Origin: Gammaproteobacteria bacterium
GTDB lineage: Bacteria > Pseudomonadota > Gammaproteobacteria > Steroidobacterales > Steroidobacteraceae
Length of the DNA: 13,389 nucleotides
Assembly (NCBI GenBank): GCA_019242385.1
Contig: JAFAVO010000241.1
Span: 1-13,389 of the forward strand
Reading direction: 5' to 3'
The position numbers were made by a program, and so were the translations under genes. Of this stretch, positions 6,514-13,156 are shown in pieces (the first letter of the stretch is position 1; the number at the start of each line of letters is the position of its first letter). Under the pieces are notes generated by a model. The model was not told the origin of the DNA, made no database searches, and saw only the letters and a list, made by a program, of their open reading frames with translations.

Positions 6514-7176
6514 TCAGGAGGTACCACCGAGGAGCGGGACGAAGGCGACCGATGCCAGCGCTTCCCGCTCGATGCGCTGCTCGCGGCGGGTAAAGCGCAC
6601 GAGCTGCTGGTCGCCTTCCGGTCCGATCGGCACGATCAGCCGTCCACCCACCTTGAGCTGCTTGAGCAGGGTCTCCGGCACGGCGAGCGGCGCGGCGGCC
6701 ACCAGGATTCCGTCGAACGGGCCCTGGGTTTTCCACCCGAGTGCGCCATCCCCGTGGCGAAAGCGCACGTTGCGGATGCCGAGCTCCTTCAACCGCTCGC
6801 GTGCGCGCGTGAGCAGCGGCTCGATGCGCTCGATGGTGCTCACGCGCTGCACCAGCGGTGCGAGCACTGCAGTCTGGTAGCCACAGCCGGTGCCCACCTC
6901 GAGCACGTTGTCGGCGGGGCCGGCTTCGAGCAGCGCCTCGGTCATGCGCGCGACGATGTAGGGTTGCGAGATCGTCTGCCCGAAGCCGATCGGCAGCGCA
7001 GTGTCCTCATAGGCGCGGCTGCCGAGTGCCTCGTCGACGAAGATGTGGCGCGGCACGTTGCGGATGCGCTCGAGCACTGCGGCATTGGTGATGCCCTGAT
7101 CGCGCAGGCGCTGCACCAGGCGGTCGCGTGTGCGCGCGGAGGTCATGCCGATGCCCTCGAGGCGCAGGTCAGCCAT
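6514..7176 (-). CDS. pcm: Protein-L-isoaspartate O-methyltransferase
   Basis: Pcm uses S-adenosylmethionine to methylate isoaspartyl residues in damaged proteins and so starts their repair. The 220-residue product matches the family length (E. coli 208). Visible motifs are GQTISQPYIVARM (66-78), containing the active-site Ser/Thr region; VLEVGTGCGYQTAVL (91-105), the SAM-binding motif I; FDGILVAAA (154-162); and the C-terminal AFVPLLGG (211-218). The ATG at 7176 overlaps the TGA stop of surE as TGATG, with a GGA a few bases upstream, so it is preferred over the internal ATG at 7146. The surE-pcm pair is the usual gammaproteobacterial arrangement, but the customary nlpD and rpoS do not follow. 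The gene ends at the structured gap. Confidence 0.96.
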   Translation of the reverse strand: MADLRLEGIGMTSARTRDRLVQRLRDQGITNAAVLERIRNVPRHIFVDEALGSRAYEDTALPIGFGQTISQPYIVARMTEALLEAGPADNVLEVGTGCGYQTAVLAPLVQRVSTIERIEPLLTRARERLKELGIRNVRFRHGDGALGWKTQGPFDGILVAAAPLAVPETLLKQLKVGGRLIVPIGPEGDQQLVRFTRREQRIEREALASVAFVPLLGGTS

Positions 7177-7928
7177 CAGATTCCGTCCAGCCAGCTCGCG
7201 AGTGCCGGCAGTACGGCGTGGCGTGTCAGGTCGACCTGCAGCGGCGTCACCGAGACGTAGCCCTGCGCCACGGTCGCGAAGTCGGTTCCGGGGCCGGCCT
7301 CCTGCTCGGCGCCGGCCGCGCCAACCCAGTACACGGGCCGCCCGCGCGGATCCTGCGCACGCATCACCGGCTCGGAGCGGTGGCGATAGCCCAGACGGCT
7401 GGCACGGAAGCCGCGCAGCTCGGCAAACGGCACGTTCGGCACGTTGACGTTGAGGATCAGCGAGCGGTCGAGCGGACGCTGCAGCAGCTGCGCTACCAGC
7501 ACGCGTGCGACCTCGGCGCCGGTGTCGAAATGCCCGCCACCGGTACCGGCGGTGCACAGCGAGATGGCGAGCGTCGGCAGGCCGAGGAAGCGGCCTTCGA
7601 CCGCCGCCGCCACCGTGCCCGAGTACAGCACGTCATCGCCCAGATTCGGGCCGTCGTTCACTCCGGACACCACCATGTCGTGCTCGAAATCGAACAGGCC
7701 GCTGATGGCGAGATGCACGCAGTCGGTCGGAGTGCCGGGCACGAAATACACGCCCGGCTCCGCCTCGAAGACCCGCAGCGGCACATCCAGCGTGAGCGAG
7801 TTGCTGGCGCCGCTGCGGTTGCGGTCGGGCGCGACGACGGTGACATCCGCCAGCGTCGCCAGCGCGCCGCGCAGGCGACGGATGCCCTCGGCACGGTAGC
7901 CGTCATCGTTGCTGACCAGGATCTTCAC
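7176..7928 (-). CDS. surE: 5'/3'-nucleotidase SurE
   Basis: SurE is a metal-dependent phosphatase acting on nucleoside monophosphates and short polyphosphates, linked to stationary-phase survival. The product has 250 residues (E. coli 253). The metal ligands are all present: Asp8 and Asp9 in VSNDDGY, Ser39 in RNRSGASNS and Asn91 in SGVNDGPN. Family motifs GTPTDCVHLA (65-74) and YSGTVAAAVEG (102-112) are intact. The GTG at 7928 gives VKILVSNDDG, the canonical start; the frame stays open much further upstream but that part lies antisense to the smr gene. No clear ribosome site precedes the GTG. It overlaps pcm by TGATG. Its upstream neighbour is the divergent smr gene, so transcription needs either a promoter near 7929-8000 or read-through from truD antisense to smr. 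Confidence 0.95.
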   Translation of the reverse strand: MKILVSNDDGYRAEGIRRLRGALATLADVTVVAPDRNRSGASNSLTLDVPLRVFEAEPGVYFVPGTPTDCVHLAISGLFDFEHDMVVSGVNDGPNLGDDVLYSGTVAAAVEGRFLGLPTLAISLCTAGTGGGHFDTGAEVARVLVAQLLQRPLDRSLILNVNVPNVPFAELRGFRASRLGYRHRSEPVMRAQDPRGRPVYWVGAAGAEQEAGPGTDFATVAQGYVSVTPLQVDLTRHAVLPALASWLDGI

Positions 7929-7966
7929 TTGGGGGGCCGTGAGTGCGCACCACGAGAGCGGCTGAC

Positions 7967-7972
7967 TATACT
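7967..7972 (+). promoter_or_regulatory. Possible -10 box for the smr gene
   Basis: TATACT lies on the + strand 30 bp before the preferred smr start (8002) and is close to the sigma-70 consensus TATAAT. I cannot find a good -35 box at 16-18 bp upstream. A transcript starting near 7979 would still include the GGAG ribosome site at 7992-7995, which is consistent with the GTG start at 8002. Confidence 0.35.
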
Positions 7973-8001
7973 GGAAGCGGACACAGGTGGCGGAGCCCAG
8001 C

Positions 8002-8559
8002 GTGACGGTCCTGCCAGAAGACGAGGACGCAGACGAGGACACCGAGGACGCGCGGCTGTTCCGGCAGGCGGTGCGCGGTGTCAGACCGCTGCGCGCGGAC
8101 AGCGCTGCGCCGCGGCCACCGCGTGCACGGCCACGCGCGCGCTTCACCCGAGCCGATCGGGCAGCGGTGCTGCGCGAGAGTCTCGATGTGCACGGCATCG
8201 ACCCCGAGCAGCTCACCGGCGAAGCGCTGGTCTTTCGCCGTCCGCACATCGGGCCCGGTGTGCTGCGGCGGCTGCGCCGCGGAGATTACCGCGTGCAGCG
8301 CGAGATCGACCTGCACGGCATGACGGTGGTCGAGGCGAAAGCGGCGCTGCGTGAGTTCCTGGTGAGCGCACTCGAAGAGCGCGTGCGCTGCGTGCGCATC
8401 GTTCACGGCAAGGGACTGCGCTCGGGTCATCGCGGCCCGGTGCTGAAGGCAGCGGTCAGCTCGCTCCTGCGCCGTACCGGTGCGGTGCTGGCCTACGTCT
8501 CGGCGCGCCCGGTCGACGGTGGCACCGGCGCGCTCTACGTGCTGCTCTCCGCGGACTGA
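8002..8559 (+). CDS. Smr-domain protein (SmrA/SmrB type)
   Basis: The C-terminal half is a Smr domain, the MutS2-type small domain found in nucleases; some members cleave DNA, and SmrB acts on mRNA at collided ribosomes. Key pieces are EIDLHGMTVVEAK (residues 101-113), VRIVHGKGLRS (131-141) and GGTGALYVLL (173-182). The N-terminal half, with an acidic run, LFRQAVRGVRPL (19-30) and an Arg/Pro-rich linker, is typical of proteobacterial Smr proteins. The DLHG and HGKG motifs are both present. The GTG at 8002 is preferred because GGAG sits 6 nt before it; a GTG at 7987 would add five residues. It is the only + strand gene inside an otherwise - strand operon block and overlaps the end of truD by 25 bp. 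Whether it is SmrA or SmrB cannot be decided here. Confidence 0.88.
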   Translation: MTVLPEDEDADEDTEDARLFRQAVRGVRPLRADSAAPRPPRARPRARFTRADRAAVLRESLDVHGIDPEQLTGEALVFRRPHIGPGVLRRLRRGDYRVQREIDLHGMTVVEAKAALREFLVSALEERVRCVRIVHGKGLRSGHRGPVLKAAVSSLLRRTGAVLAYVSARPVDGGTGALYVLLSAD

Positions 8560-9596
8560 CTGTCGATCAGCTCGCCGAGCACCGCAGTCGCAAACGCGCC
8601 GCGCGTGAGGCGAAAATGGATGCGCACCGACTCCGGCTCGAGCTCGCAGCGCAGCTCCCGCACCGCGAGCCGCAGAGCGCGACGCTCCTGCGCCATGCCG
8701 GCCGCGGCGCACGCGGCGGCCGCATCCGCGTAACGCGCCGCGATCACCGCTTCGAGCTCGAGCACTCCGGCGGCGGTGGCTGGAGTCCCCCGCCCCCACA
8801 GCGGCCCGGTCGGGTGAATCTCCAGGCGCTCGCAGCGCTCGATCAGGGTGGTATCGGGGGTCTCGACCGGAAAGATGCTGCCGCGCTCATCGAGGTTCGC
8901 CACATCGCCGGCGAGCAGCCGCTCCCAGGTGCCATCGGCTACCCGTGCGGCCAGCAGCGCATTGAAGATCACGCTGCGTGCGGCGGAGAGCACGAAGGCG
9001 CGCTGCTGGCGCGGCAGCCGCTGCGCCGAGCCGCGCAGCTGCTGCAGGTTGCCGCCATCGCGCCCGAAACGCTGCGGCCCGAAGTAGTTCGGTACGCCGC
9101 GCCGCTCGATCGCGGCCAGACGTGGCGCCAGGCGGGACGCGAGCTCCGCGCCATCCCCGTGCTCGGTGCGGATGCGTACCGCAAAGCGATTGGCGGCGAG
9201 TGCGCCGCGCGGCAGCTTGCGGCCGTGCGCATGCGCCTCGAGCACCTGGAAGTCGCTGCTCCGCAGCTCCAGCCAATCAGTGAAGGTGGGCCGTCGCGGC
9301 AGGGAAAACCACTGCACGGCGACGGCGCGGCGGTCCTTGAGCCCCGCATAACCGACCTCCGAAGGCCGACAGCGGCAAAGCCGCGCCAGCTCACTTGCCA
9401 CCCACTGAGTGTTGGCATTGCGCTTGCGGACCTTGAGCAGCACGTGCGGACCATCGCCCGTCGGCGCGAACCCGAGCTCCTCCTCGATCAGGAAGTCCTC
9501 GGGCTCGCTGCGCAGCCGGCCACGCGCAGCCGGGGCTCCAAAGGCGCGTGGGGGCGCGAGTGCCGCCTCGAGCGCGCTCAGCTCCGGGCCCGCCAT
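8535..9596 (-). CDS. truD: tRNA pseudouridine(13) synthase TruD
   Basis: TruD converts U13 of tRNA-Glu to pseudouridine. The 353-residue product (E. coli 349) has the family signature VGYAGLKDRRAVAVQWFS at 81-98, with Asp88 as the expected catalytic residue, and VPNYFGPQRFGRDGGN at 168-183. The early SEPEDFLIEEE (30-40) and KRNANTQW (58-65) are also typical. The ATG at 9596 lies 19 bp inside the end of ispDF, indicating one transcript and coupled translation. The 3' end runs 25 bp into the convergent smr gene. The final dozen residues are unconserved and coincide with that overlap. Confidence 0.96.
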   Translation of the reverse strand: MAGPELSALEAALAPPRAFGAPAARGRLRSEPEDFLIEEELGFAPTGDGPHVLLKVRKRNANTQWVASELARLCRCRPSEVGYAGLKDRRAVAVQWFSLPRRPTFTDWLELRSSDFQVLEAHAHGRKLPRGALAANRFAVRIRTEHGDGAELASRLAPRLAAIERRGVPNYFGPQRFGRDGGNLQQLRGSAQRLPRQQRAFVLSAARSVIFNALLAARVADGTWERLLAGDVANLDERGSIFPVETPDTTLIERCERLEIHPTGPLWGRGTPATAAGVLELEAVIAARYADAAAACAAAGMAQERRALRLAVRELRCELEPESVRIHFRLTRGAFATAVLGELIDSQSAESST

Positions 9597-10804
9597 GCGG
9601 CTTTCTCGCCGAGCAACACCATGGCCTGCGCGGCAATGCCCTCGCCACGCCCGAGGAAGCCCAGGCCTTCGGTGGTGGTCGCCTTGATGTTGACGCAGTC
9701 CTCGGCCACCCCGAGCAGAGCGGCGATGCCCGAGCGCATGGCGTCACGATGCGGAGACACCTTGGGCGACTCCGCCAGCACGGTCAGGTCCGCGTTCACT
9801 ATCGCGAGGCCGCGCTCGCTCAGCATGCGCACGACCTCGGTGACGAAGCGGCGGCTGTCGGTACCGCGCCAGCGCGGATCGCTATCCGGGAAGTGCTGAC
9901 CGATGTCACCGAGACCCGCCGCGCCGAGCAGCGCATCACACAGCGCGTGCAGGAGCACATCTCCGTCTGAGTGCGCGACGATGCCGCGGGTATGCGCGAT
10001 GCGCACTCCTCCGAGCATCAGGAAGTCTCCCGGACCGAAAGCATGCACGTCGAAGCCTGAGCCGGTTCTCATGTGAGCGCCCTGCAGCTTGCCGTCATCG
10101 CGCGCGCGCAGGATGGCCGCGGCGAGCACCAGGTCCTCCGCGGTAGTGATCTTGAGGTTGCTCGCCGCCCCGCGGACCAGCAGGGGCTGCTCGCCCTGCC
10201 ACTCGAGGGCCTGTGCCTCATCGGTGGGAAAGCGCTGGCCCGCATGCGCGGCATCGAGTGCTGCGCGCAGCCTGCCATAGCGGAACATCTGCGGGGTGAG
10301 CGCGCGCCACAACGCCGTGCGCTCCACGGTCTCCGCAACCGGCGAGCTCGAGCCGGCGTGCGATGAGTCGGCACGCTTGAGAGTATCCGCCGCCGGCGTC
10401 GCGAGCAGGCCGCCGAGGGAGTGCGAGCCGAGTTGCTCGAGCAGGCGGTCGAGATCTTCCTGCGCCAGGCAGGGGCGGGCCGCATCGTGCACCACCACCC
10501 AGTCGGGCGGGTCCGCCCGGCCGACAAGCGCTTCGAGCGCGAGCCGTACCGATCGGCTGCGCTGATCTCCGCCCGTCACTGCAACTACCGGCACGGCCGC
10601 GGACAGCCGCGTCGCGATACGCGGCCACTCGCGATCCTCGGGCGGCAGCGCGATGACGATGCCGGCGCAGCGCGCATCGCGCAGGAAAGGACTGAGGGCC
10701 CATTCGATCACGCTGCGGCCCTCGAGGAGCGCGTATTGCTTGGGAGAAGCCGCACCGAAACGCCGGCCGGAGCCGGCAGCCGGCATGATGAGCCAATAGC
10801 GCAT
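9578..10804 (-). CDS. ispDF: Fused IspD-IspF: MEP cytidylyltransferase / MEcPP synthase
   Basis: One 408-codon frame carries two enzymes of the MEP isoprenoid pathway. Residues 1-235 are IspD, which makes CDP-methylerythritol: PAAGSGRRFG (8-17), PKQY with Lys22, VVHDAARP (104-111), TPQMFR (170-175) and NLKITTAEDL with Lys218. Residues 245-408 are IspF, which makes the cyclic diphosphate: SGFDVHAFG, AHSDGDVLLHAL, and ATTTEGLGFLGRGEGIAA. Counting from Met245, the IspF metal ligands fall at Asp8, His10 and His42, as in E. coli. The nine-residue joint (DDGKLQGAH) is too short for a designed linker, and Met245 would be a normal IspF start with AGGG upstream. Separate IspF may therefore also be made. 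In most gammaproteobacteria ispD and ispF are adjacent separate genes. The ATG at 10804 lies 14 bp after ftsB, and the 3' end overlaps truD. Confidence 0.95.
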   Translation of the reverse strand: MRYWLIMPAAGSGRRFGAASPKQYALLEGRSVIEWALSPFLRDARCAGIVIALPPEDREWPRIATRLSAAVPVVAVTGGDQRSRSVRLALEALVGRADPPDWVVVHDAARPCLAQEDLDRLLEQLGSHSLGGLLATPAADTLKRADSSHAGSSSPVAETVERTALWRALTPQMFRYGRLRAALDAAHAGQRFPTDEAQALEWQGEQPLLVRGAASNLKITTAEDLVLAAAILRARDDGKLQGAHMRTGSGFDVHAFGPGDFLMLGGVRIAHTRGIVAHSDGDVLLHALCDALLGAAGLGDIGQHFPDSDPRWRGTDSRRFVTEVVRMLSERGLAIVNADLTVLAESPKVSPHRDAMRSGIAALLGVAEDCVNIKATTTEGLGFLGRGEGIAAQAMVLLGEKAAWRARS

Positions 10805-10818
10805 CGGCGATCGGGCGG

Positions 10819-11139
10819 TCAGGGGGCGGCTGCAGTTCGCGTCGGTGCACGCGTGGGCTGCGGCGGCGGGGTGGGAACGACCTGATAGAAGGTCTCGTTA
10901 TGGGCGATCATTCCAAGATCGCTGCGGGCGCGCTCCTCGAGCGCATCGAGGCCGGTCTTCAGATCACGGACCTCCGCAGCGAGCTGCCGATTGCGCTCGG
11001 CGAGTTGCGCGTTTTCCGCCTCCTGCGCGGCCACGGCCCGGTGCAGGCGCGCGACCTGACGCACGCCATCGTCGGATAACCACACCCGGTACTGCAGCAG
11101 AATGATGGCGGCGGCGAGCGCGACGGCGAGCCACTTCAT
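10819..11139 (-). CDS. ftsB: Cell division protein FtsB
   Basis: FtsB is a small bitopic inner-membrane protein that joins FtsQ and FtsL in the divisome and helps activate septal peptidoglycan synthesis. The 106-residue product (E. coli 103) has a short cytoplasmic end (MKW), one membrane segment (about residues 4-17), then a periplasmic coiled coil (about 25-72, with many Ala, Glu, Gln and Leu). The conserved box EERARSDLGMIAHNETFYQVV (about residues 68-88) resembles E. coli EERARNELSM...ETFYRLV. A Pro- and Thr-rich tail (PTPPPQPTRAPT) is unconserved. The ATG at 11139 lacks a clear ribosome site. Here the gene lies 15 bp downstream of a DJ-1/PfpI gene instead of the usual eno, and 14 bp upstream of ispDF. 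Confidence 0.93.
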   Translation of the reverse strand: MKWLAVALAAAIILLQYRVWLSDDGVRQVARLHRAVAAQEAENAQLAERNRQLAAEVRDLKTGLDALEERARSDLGMIAHNETFYQVVPTPPPQPTRAPTRTAAAP

Positions 11140-11154
11140 GGGAGCGAGAGCGTA

Positions 11155-11868
11155 TCAGACACTCCCGCTGCGCGCGAAGTCGCGAGTGAGGGCGCGCGCG
11201 GCCCGCTCAGCTGCGGCCCGCCGCTCGGGCGCTGCGCGCGCGAGGCGCTCGCGCACCGCCGTGACCACCTCGGCAGGCGCCGCTTCCGGCCGGCCACAGG
11301 CGAAGGGCGCCTCGGGCGCGTACTCCAGGGCAAGCTGCACTGCCTGCGCGTGCGCGACACCGGCGATCTCGGCGCATACGCTGAGCGCCATATCGATGCC
11401 CGCGGTCACCCCGCCGCCGCTGACGATGTGACCATCGCGGACCACGCGCCCGGCATCGGGAATGGCACCAAAGAGCTCGAGCAGCTCGCGGAACGCCCAG
11501 TGACAGGCCGCCCGGCGGCCCTGCAGCAGCCCTGCGGCACCGAGCAGCAGCGAGCCGGTGCACACCGAGGTGATGTAGCGGGCTTTGCCGGCGAGGCGCC
11601 GCAGCGCACCGACATACTCCGCATCCTCCATCGCGGCGCTGCAGCCGACGCCGCCTGGCACACACAGCAGGTCGCAGGCATCGACTTCGGCAAGCCGGTG
11701 CAGCCCGGCGAAGGTCAGCCCGCCTGCGCACAGCTCACCGCCGCTCACCGAGGCGAAGATCATGCGCGCCCGTGGCAGCCGGGCAAACACCTCCGCCGGA
11801 GCGGTGAAATCGAGTTGGGTGATCTCGGGGTAGAGGGCAAAGACTACGGTGAAGTCGGCGTCGGCCAT
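11155..11868 (-). CDS. DJ-1/PfpI family protein, isonitrile hydratase-like
   Basis: The 237-residue cytosolic protein is a DJ-1/PfpI-superfamily member closest in motifs to isonitrile hydratase (InhA of Pseudomonas putida), which turns isonitriles into N-substituted formamides. The nucleophile-elbow cysteine is Cys103 in SVCTGSLLLGAAGLL, followed by ACHWAFRELLELFGA and the GGGVTAGIDMAL signature. Asp20 in ITQLDFTAP sits where the hydratases have their conserved N-terminal Asp. The C-terminal tail of about 35 residues is Ala/Arg-rich and helical. The ATG at 11868 has an excellent ribosome site, AAGGAG (11882-11877), 8 nt upstream. It diverges from a GlxA-type regulator and ends 15 bp before ftsB, so it may drive ftsB transcription. 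The substrate is unproven; other DJ-1 members do different chemistry. Confidence 0.85.
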   Translation of the reverse strand: MADADFTVVFALYPEITQLDFTAPAEVFARLPRARMIFASVSGGELCAGGLTFAGLHRLAEVDACDLLCVPGGVGCSAAMEDAEYVGALRRLAGKARYITSVCTGSLLLGAAGLLQGRRAACHWAFRELLELFGAIPDAGRVVRDGHIVSGGGVTAGIDMALSVCAEIAGVAHAQAVQLALEYAPEAPFACGRPEAAPAEVVTAVRERLARAAPERRAAAERAARALTRDFARSGSV

Positions 11869-11976
11869 CGGAGCTTCTCCTTTGCTGCGTGCGGATCATC
11901 GCTCCGTTATGCTGTGGCCGAAATGACGTTTTAGCCGCATTTTCAGCCACCCATGTGCCCTCGGGAGCCTGCAGCC
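11869..11976. promoter_or_regulatory. Divergent promoter region with a candidate direct-repeat operator
   Basis: This spacer must hold the promoters of both the isonitrile hydratase-like gene (-) and the GlxA-type regulator (+). TTTTAGCC (11929-11936) and TTTTCAGCC (11940-11948) form a direct repeat with an 11-bp step, about one helical turn, which is the geometry expected for the paired half-sites of AraC/XylS-type regulators. Core promoter boxes are weak: TATGCT (11908-11913) is a possible + strand -10, without a well-spaced -35. The operator assignment is an inference. Confidence 0.4.
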
Positions 11977-12930
11977 GTGCCGCGCCACATCGCCTTCCTG
12001 GTCTTTCCCGGATTCCAGCTGCTCGATGCGACCGGGCCGATGGCGGCTTTCGAGATCGCCGGTCGGCTGCGTCCCGGCAGCTACGCTCTGCGGGCGATCG
12101 CGCAGCGGCCGGGTGCGGTCGAGAGCTCCTGCGGCATCCCGCTGATCGCGCGCGGCTTCGGCGTGGCACGTGAGATCGACACCCTCATCGTGGCCGGCGG
12201 CGAGGGAGTGCGCGCGGCGCTCGGCTGCGCGCACACACGGGCTTTCATCCGCCGCTGCGCCGAGCGGGCGCGGCGCGTGACCAGCGTCTGCTCCGGCTCC
12301 TTCCTGCTGGCCGCCGCCGGACTTCTCGATGGGCGCACCGCGACCACCCACTGGAGTTGCACGCAGGAGTTTCGTGAGCGGTTCCCGCAGGTGCGGCTCG
12401 ACCCGGACCGTATTTTCGTACGCGCGCAGCAGGTGTGGACCTCGGCGGGCATCACTGCCGGCATCGACCTGGCGCTCGCGCTGATCGGCGAGGATCTGGG
12501 CGAGGCGCTCTCACGGCGCACCGCGCAGCAGCTGGTCGTCTACCATCGCCGCCCGGGCGGGCAGTCGCAGTTCTCGGCGCTGTTGGAGCTCGAGAGTGCC
12601 GGCGGCCGCTTCGCGGCGCTGCTCGAGTTCGTGCGCACGCATTTGCGCGGCGAGCTCGGAGTGGAGCGGCTCGCAGCCGAGGCGTGCATGAGCCCGCGCA
12701 ACTTCGCCCGCGTCTTCCGCCAGGAGACCGGCGTGACTCCGGCGAAGGCTGTCGAGCGGCTGCGCGCGGATGCGGCGCGCGCCCTGCTCGATGGCGGGGC
12801 GCGCTCGCTGCAGGAGGTCGCCCGGCACTGCGGGTTCGGCGATCCGGAGCGCATGCGGCGCAGCTTCCGGCGGCTCTTCGGCACGCCGCCCTCGGCGCTC
12901 AAGCGCCTGAGGACCAGCGGCCCCGACTAG
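11977..12930 (+). CDS. GlxA-family transcriptional regulator: DJ-1-like domain plus AraC helix-turn-helix
   Basis: A 317-residue two-domain regulator. Residues 3-170 are a DJ-1/PfpI-like sensor domain: HIAFLVFPGFQLLDATGP, TLIVAGGEG (69-77), SVCSGSFLLAAAGLL with Cys105, TTHW and TSAGITAGIDLALAL. After the GlxA-typical YHRRPGGQSQFS (189-200) comes an AraC/XylS DNA-binding domain (about 212-310) with two helix-turn-helices: VERLAAEACMSPRNFARVFRQ and VARHCGFGDPERMRRSFRRLFG. The GTG at 11977 is preferred, since GGGAG lies 9 nt upstream and the protein then begins MPRHIAFLVF as in homologues; an ATG at 11953 would add eight residues without a ribosome site. It diverges from the isonitrile hydratase-like gene, which is probably its target. 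The ligand is unknown. Cys105 keeps the elbow position, though such domains in regulators are generally thought to sense rather than catalyse. Confidence 0.9.
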   Translation: MPRHIAFLVFPGFQLLDATGPMAAFEIAGRLRPGSYALRAIAQRPGAVESSCGIPLIARGFGVAREIDTLIVAGGEGVRAALGCAHTRAFIRRCAERARRVTSVCSGSFLLAAAGLLDGRTATTHWSCTQEFRERFPQVRLDPDRIFVRAQQVWTSAGITAGIDLALALIGEDLGEALSRRTAQQLVVYHRRPGGQSQFSALLELESAGGRFAALLEFVRTHLRGELGVERLAAEACMSPRNFARVFRQETGVTPAKAVERLRADAARALLDGGARSLQEVARHCGFGDPERMRRSFRRLFGTPPSALKRLRTSGPD

Positions 12931-13156
12931 GTTGTTGGTGGTGCACGCCGCTGCAACAGCTCGAGGCCCTGTTAGTCATAACATCGGTCCTGGCGTCGAT
13001 AATCCTTACAAACGCGCAGCCCATCCCGGGCTGCCCGCAGACAATCCGCTGTAATACCGCACAGTTGTGTGCGTGGCGCGGATCCTGCATCGGATTCAGC
13101 GGGTAGTAACGCTCGCCCGGGCTCTTTTTTTACAGAACAACAAGGAACAACCTCTC
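12931..13156. other. Spacer between the GlxA-type gene and the secreted-protein gene
   Basis: The 226-bp gap shows no gene. A perfect hairpin, GCAGCCC (13016-13022) with GGGCTGC (13028-13034) and a 5-nt loop, lies about 85 bp after the regulator's stop, without a T-run. GATAAT (12998-13003) is a possible + strand -10 box lacking a good -35. A GC-rich palindrome, GCCCGGGC, followed after TC by seven Ts (13125-13131), looks terminator-like, but its stem is poor. AAGGA (13142-13146) is the ribosome site of the next gene. Confidence 0.45.

Noticed and set aside
7176..8249. Longer form of SurE starting far upstream
   Set aside because: The extra 107 residues lie antisense to smr and are unlike any SurE; the GTG at 7928 gives the canonical VKILVSNDDG start.
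7128..8354. A 408-codon + strand open frame opposite surE and running into smr
   Set aside because: It is antisense to surE and in the wrong frame for smr; both real genes have intact family motifs.
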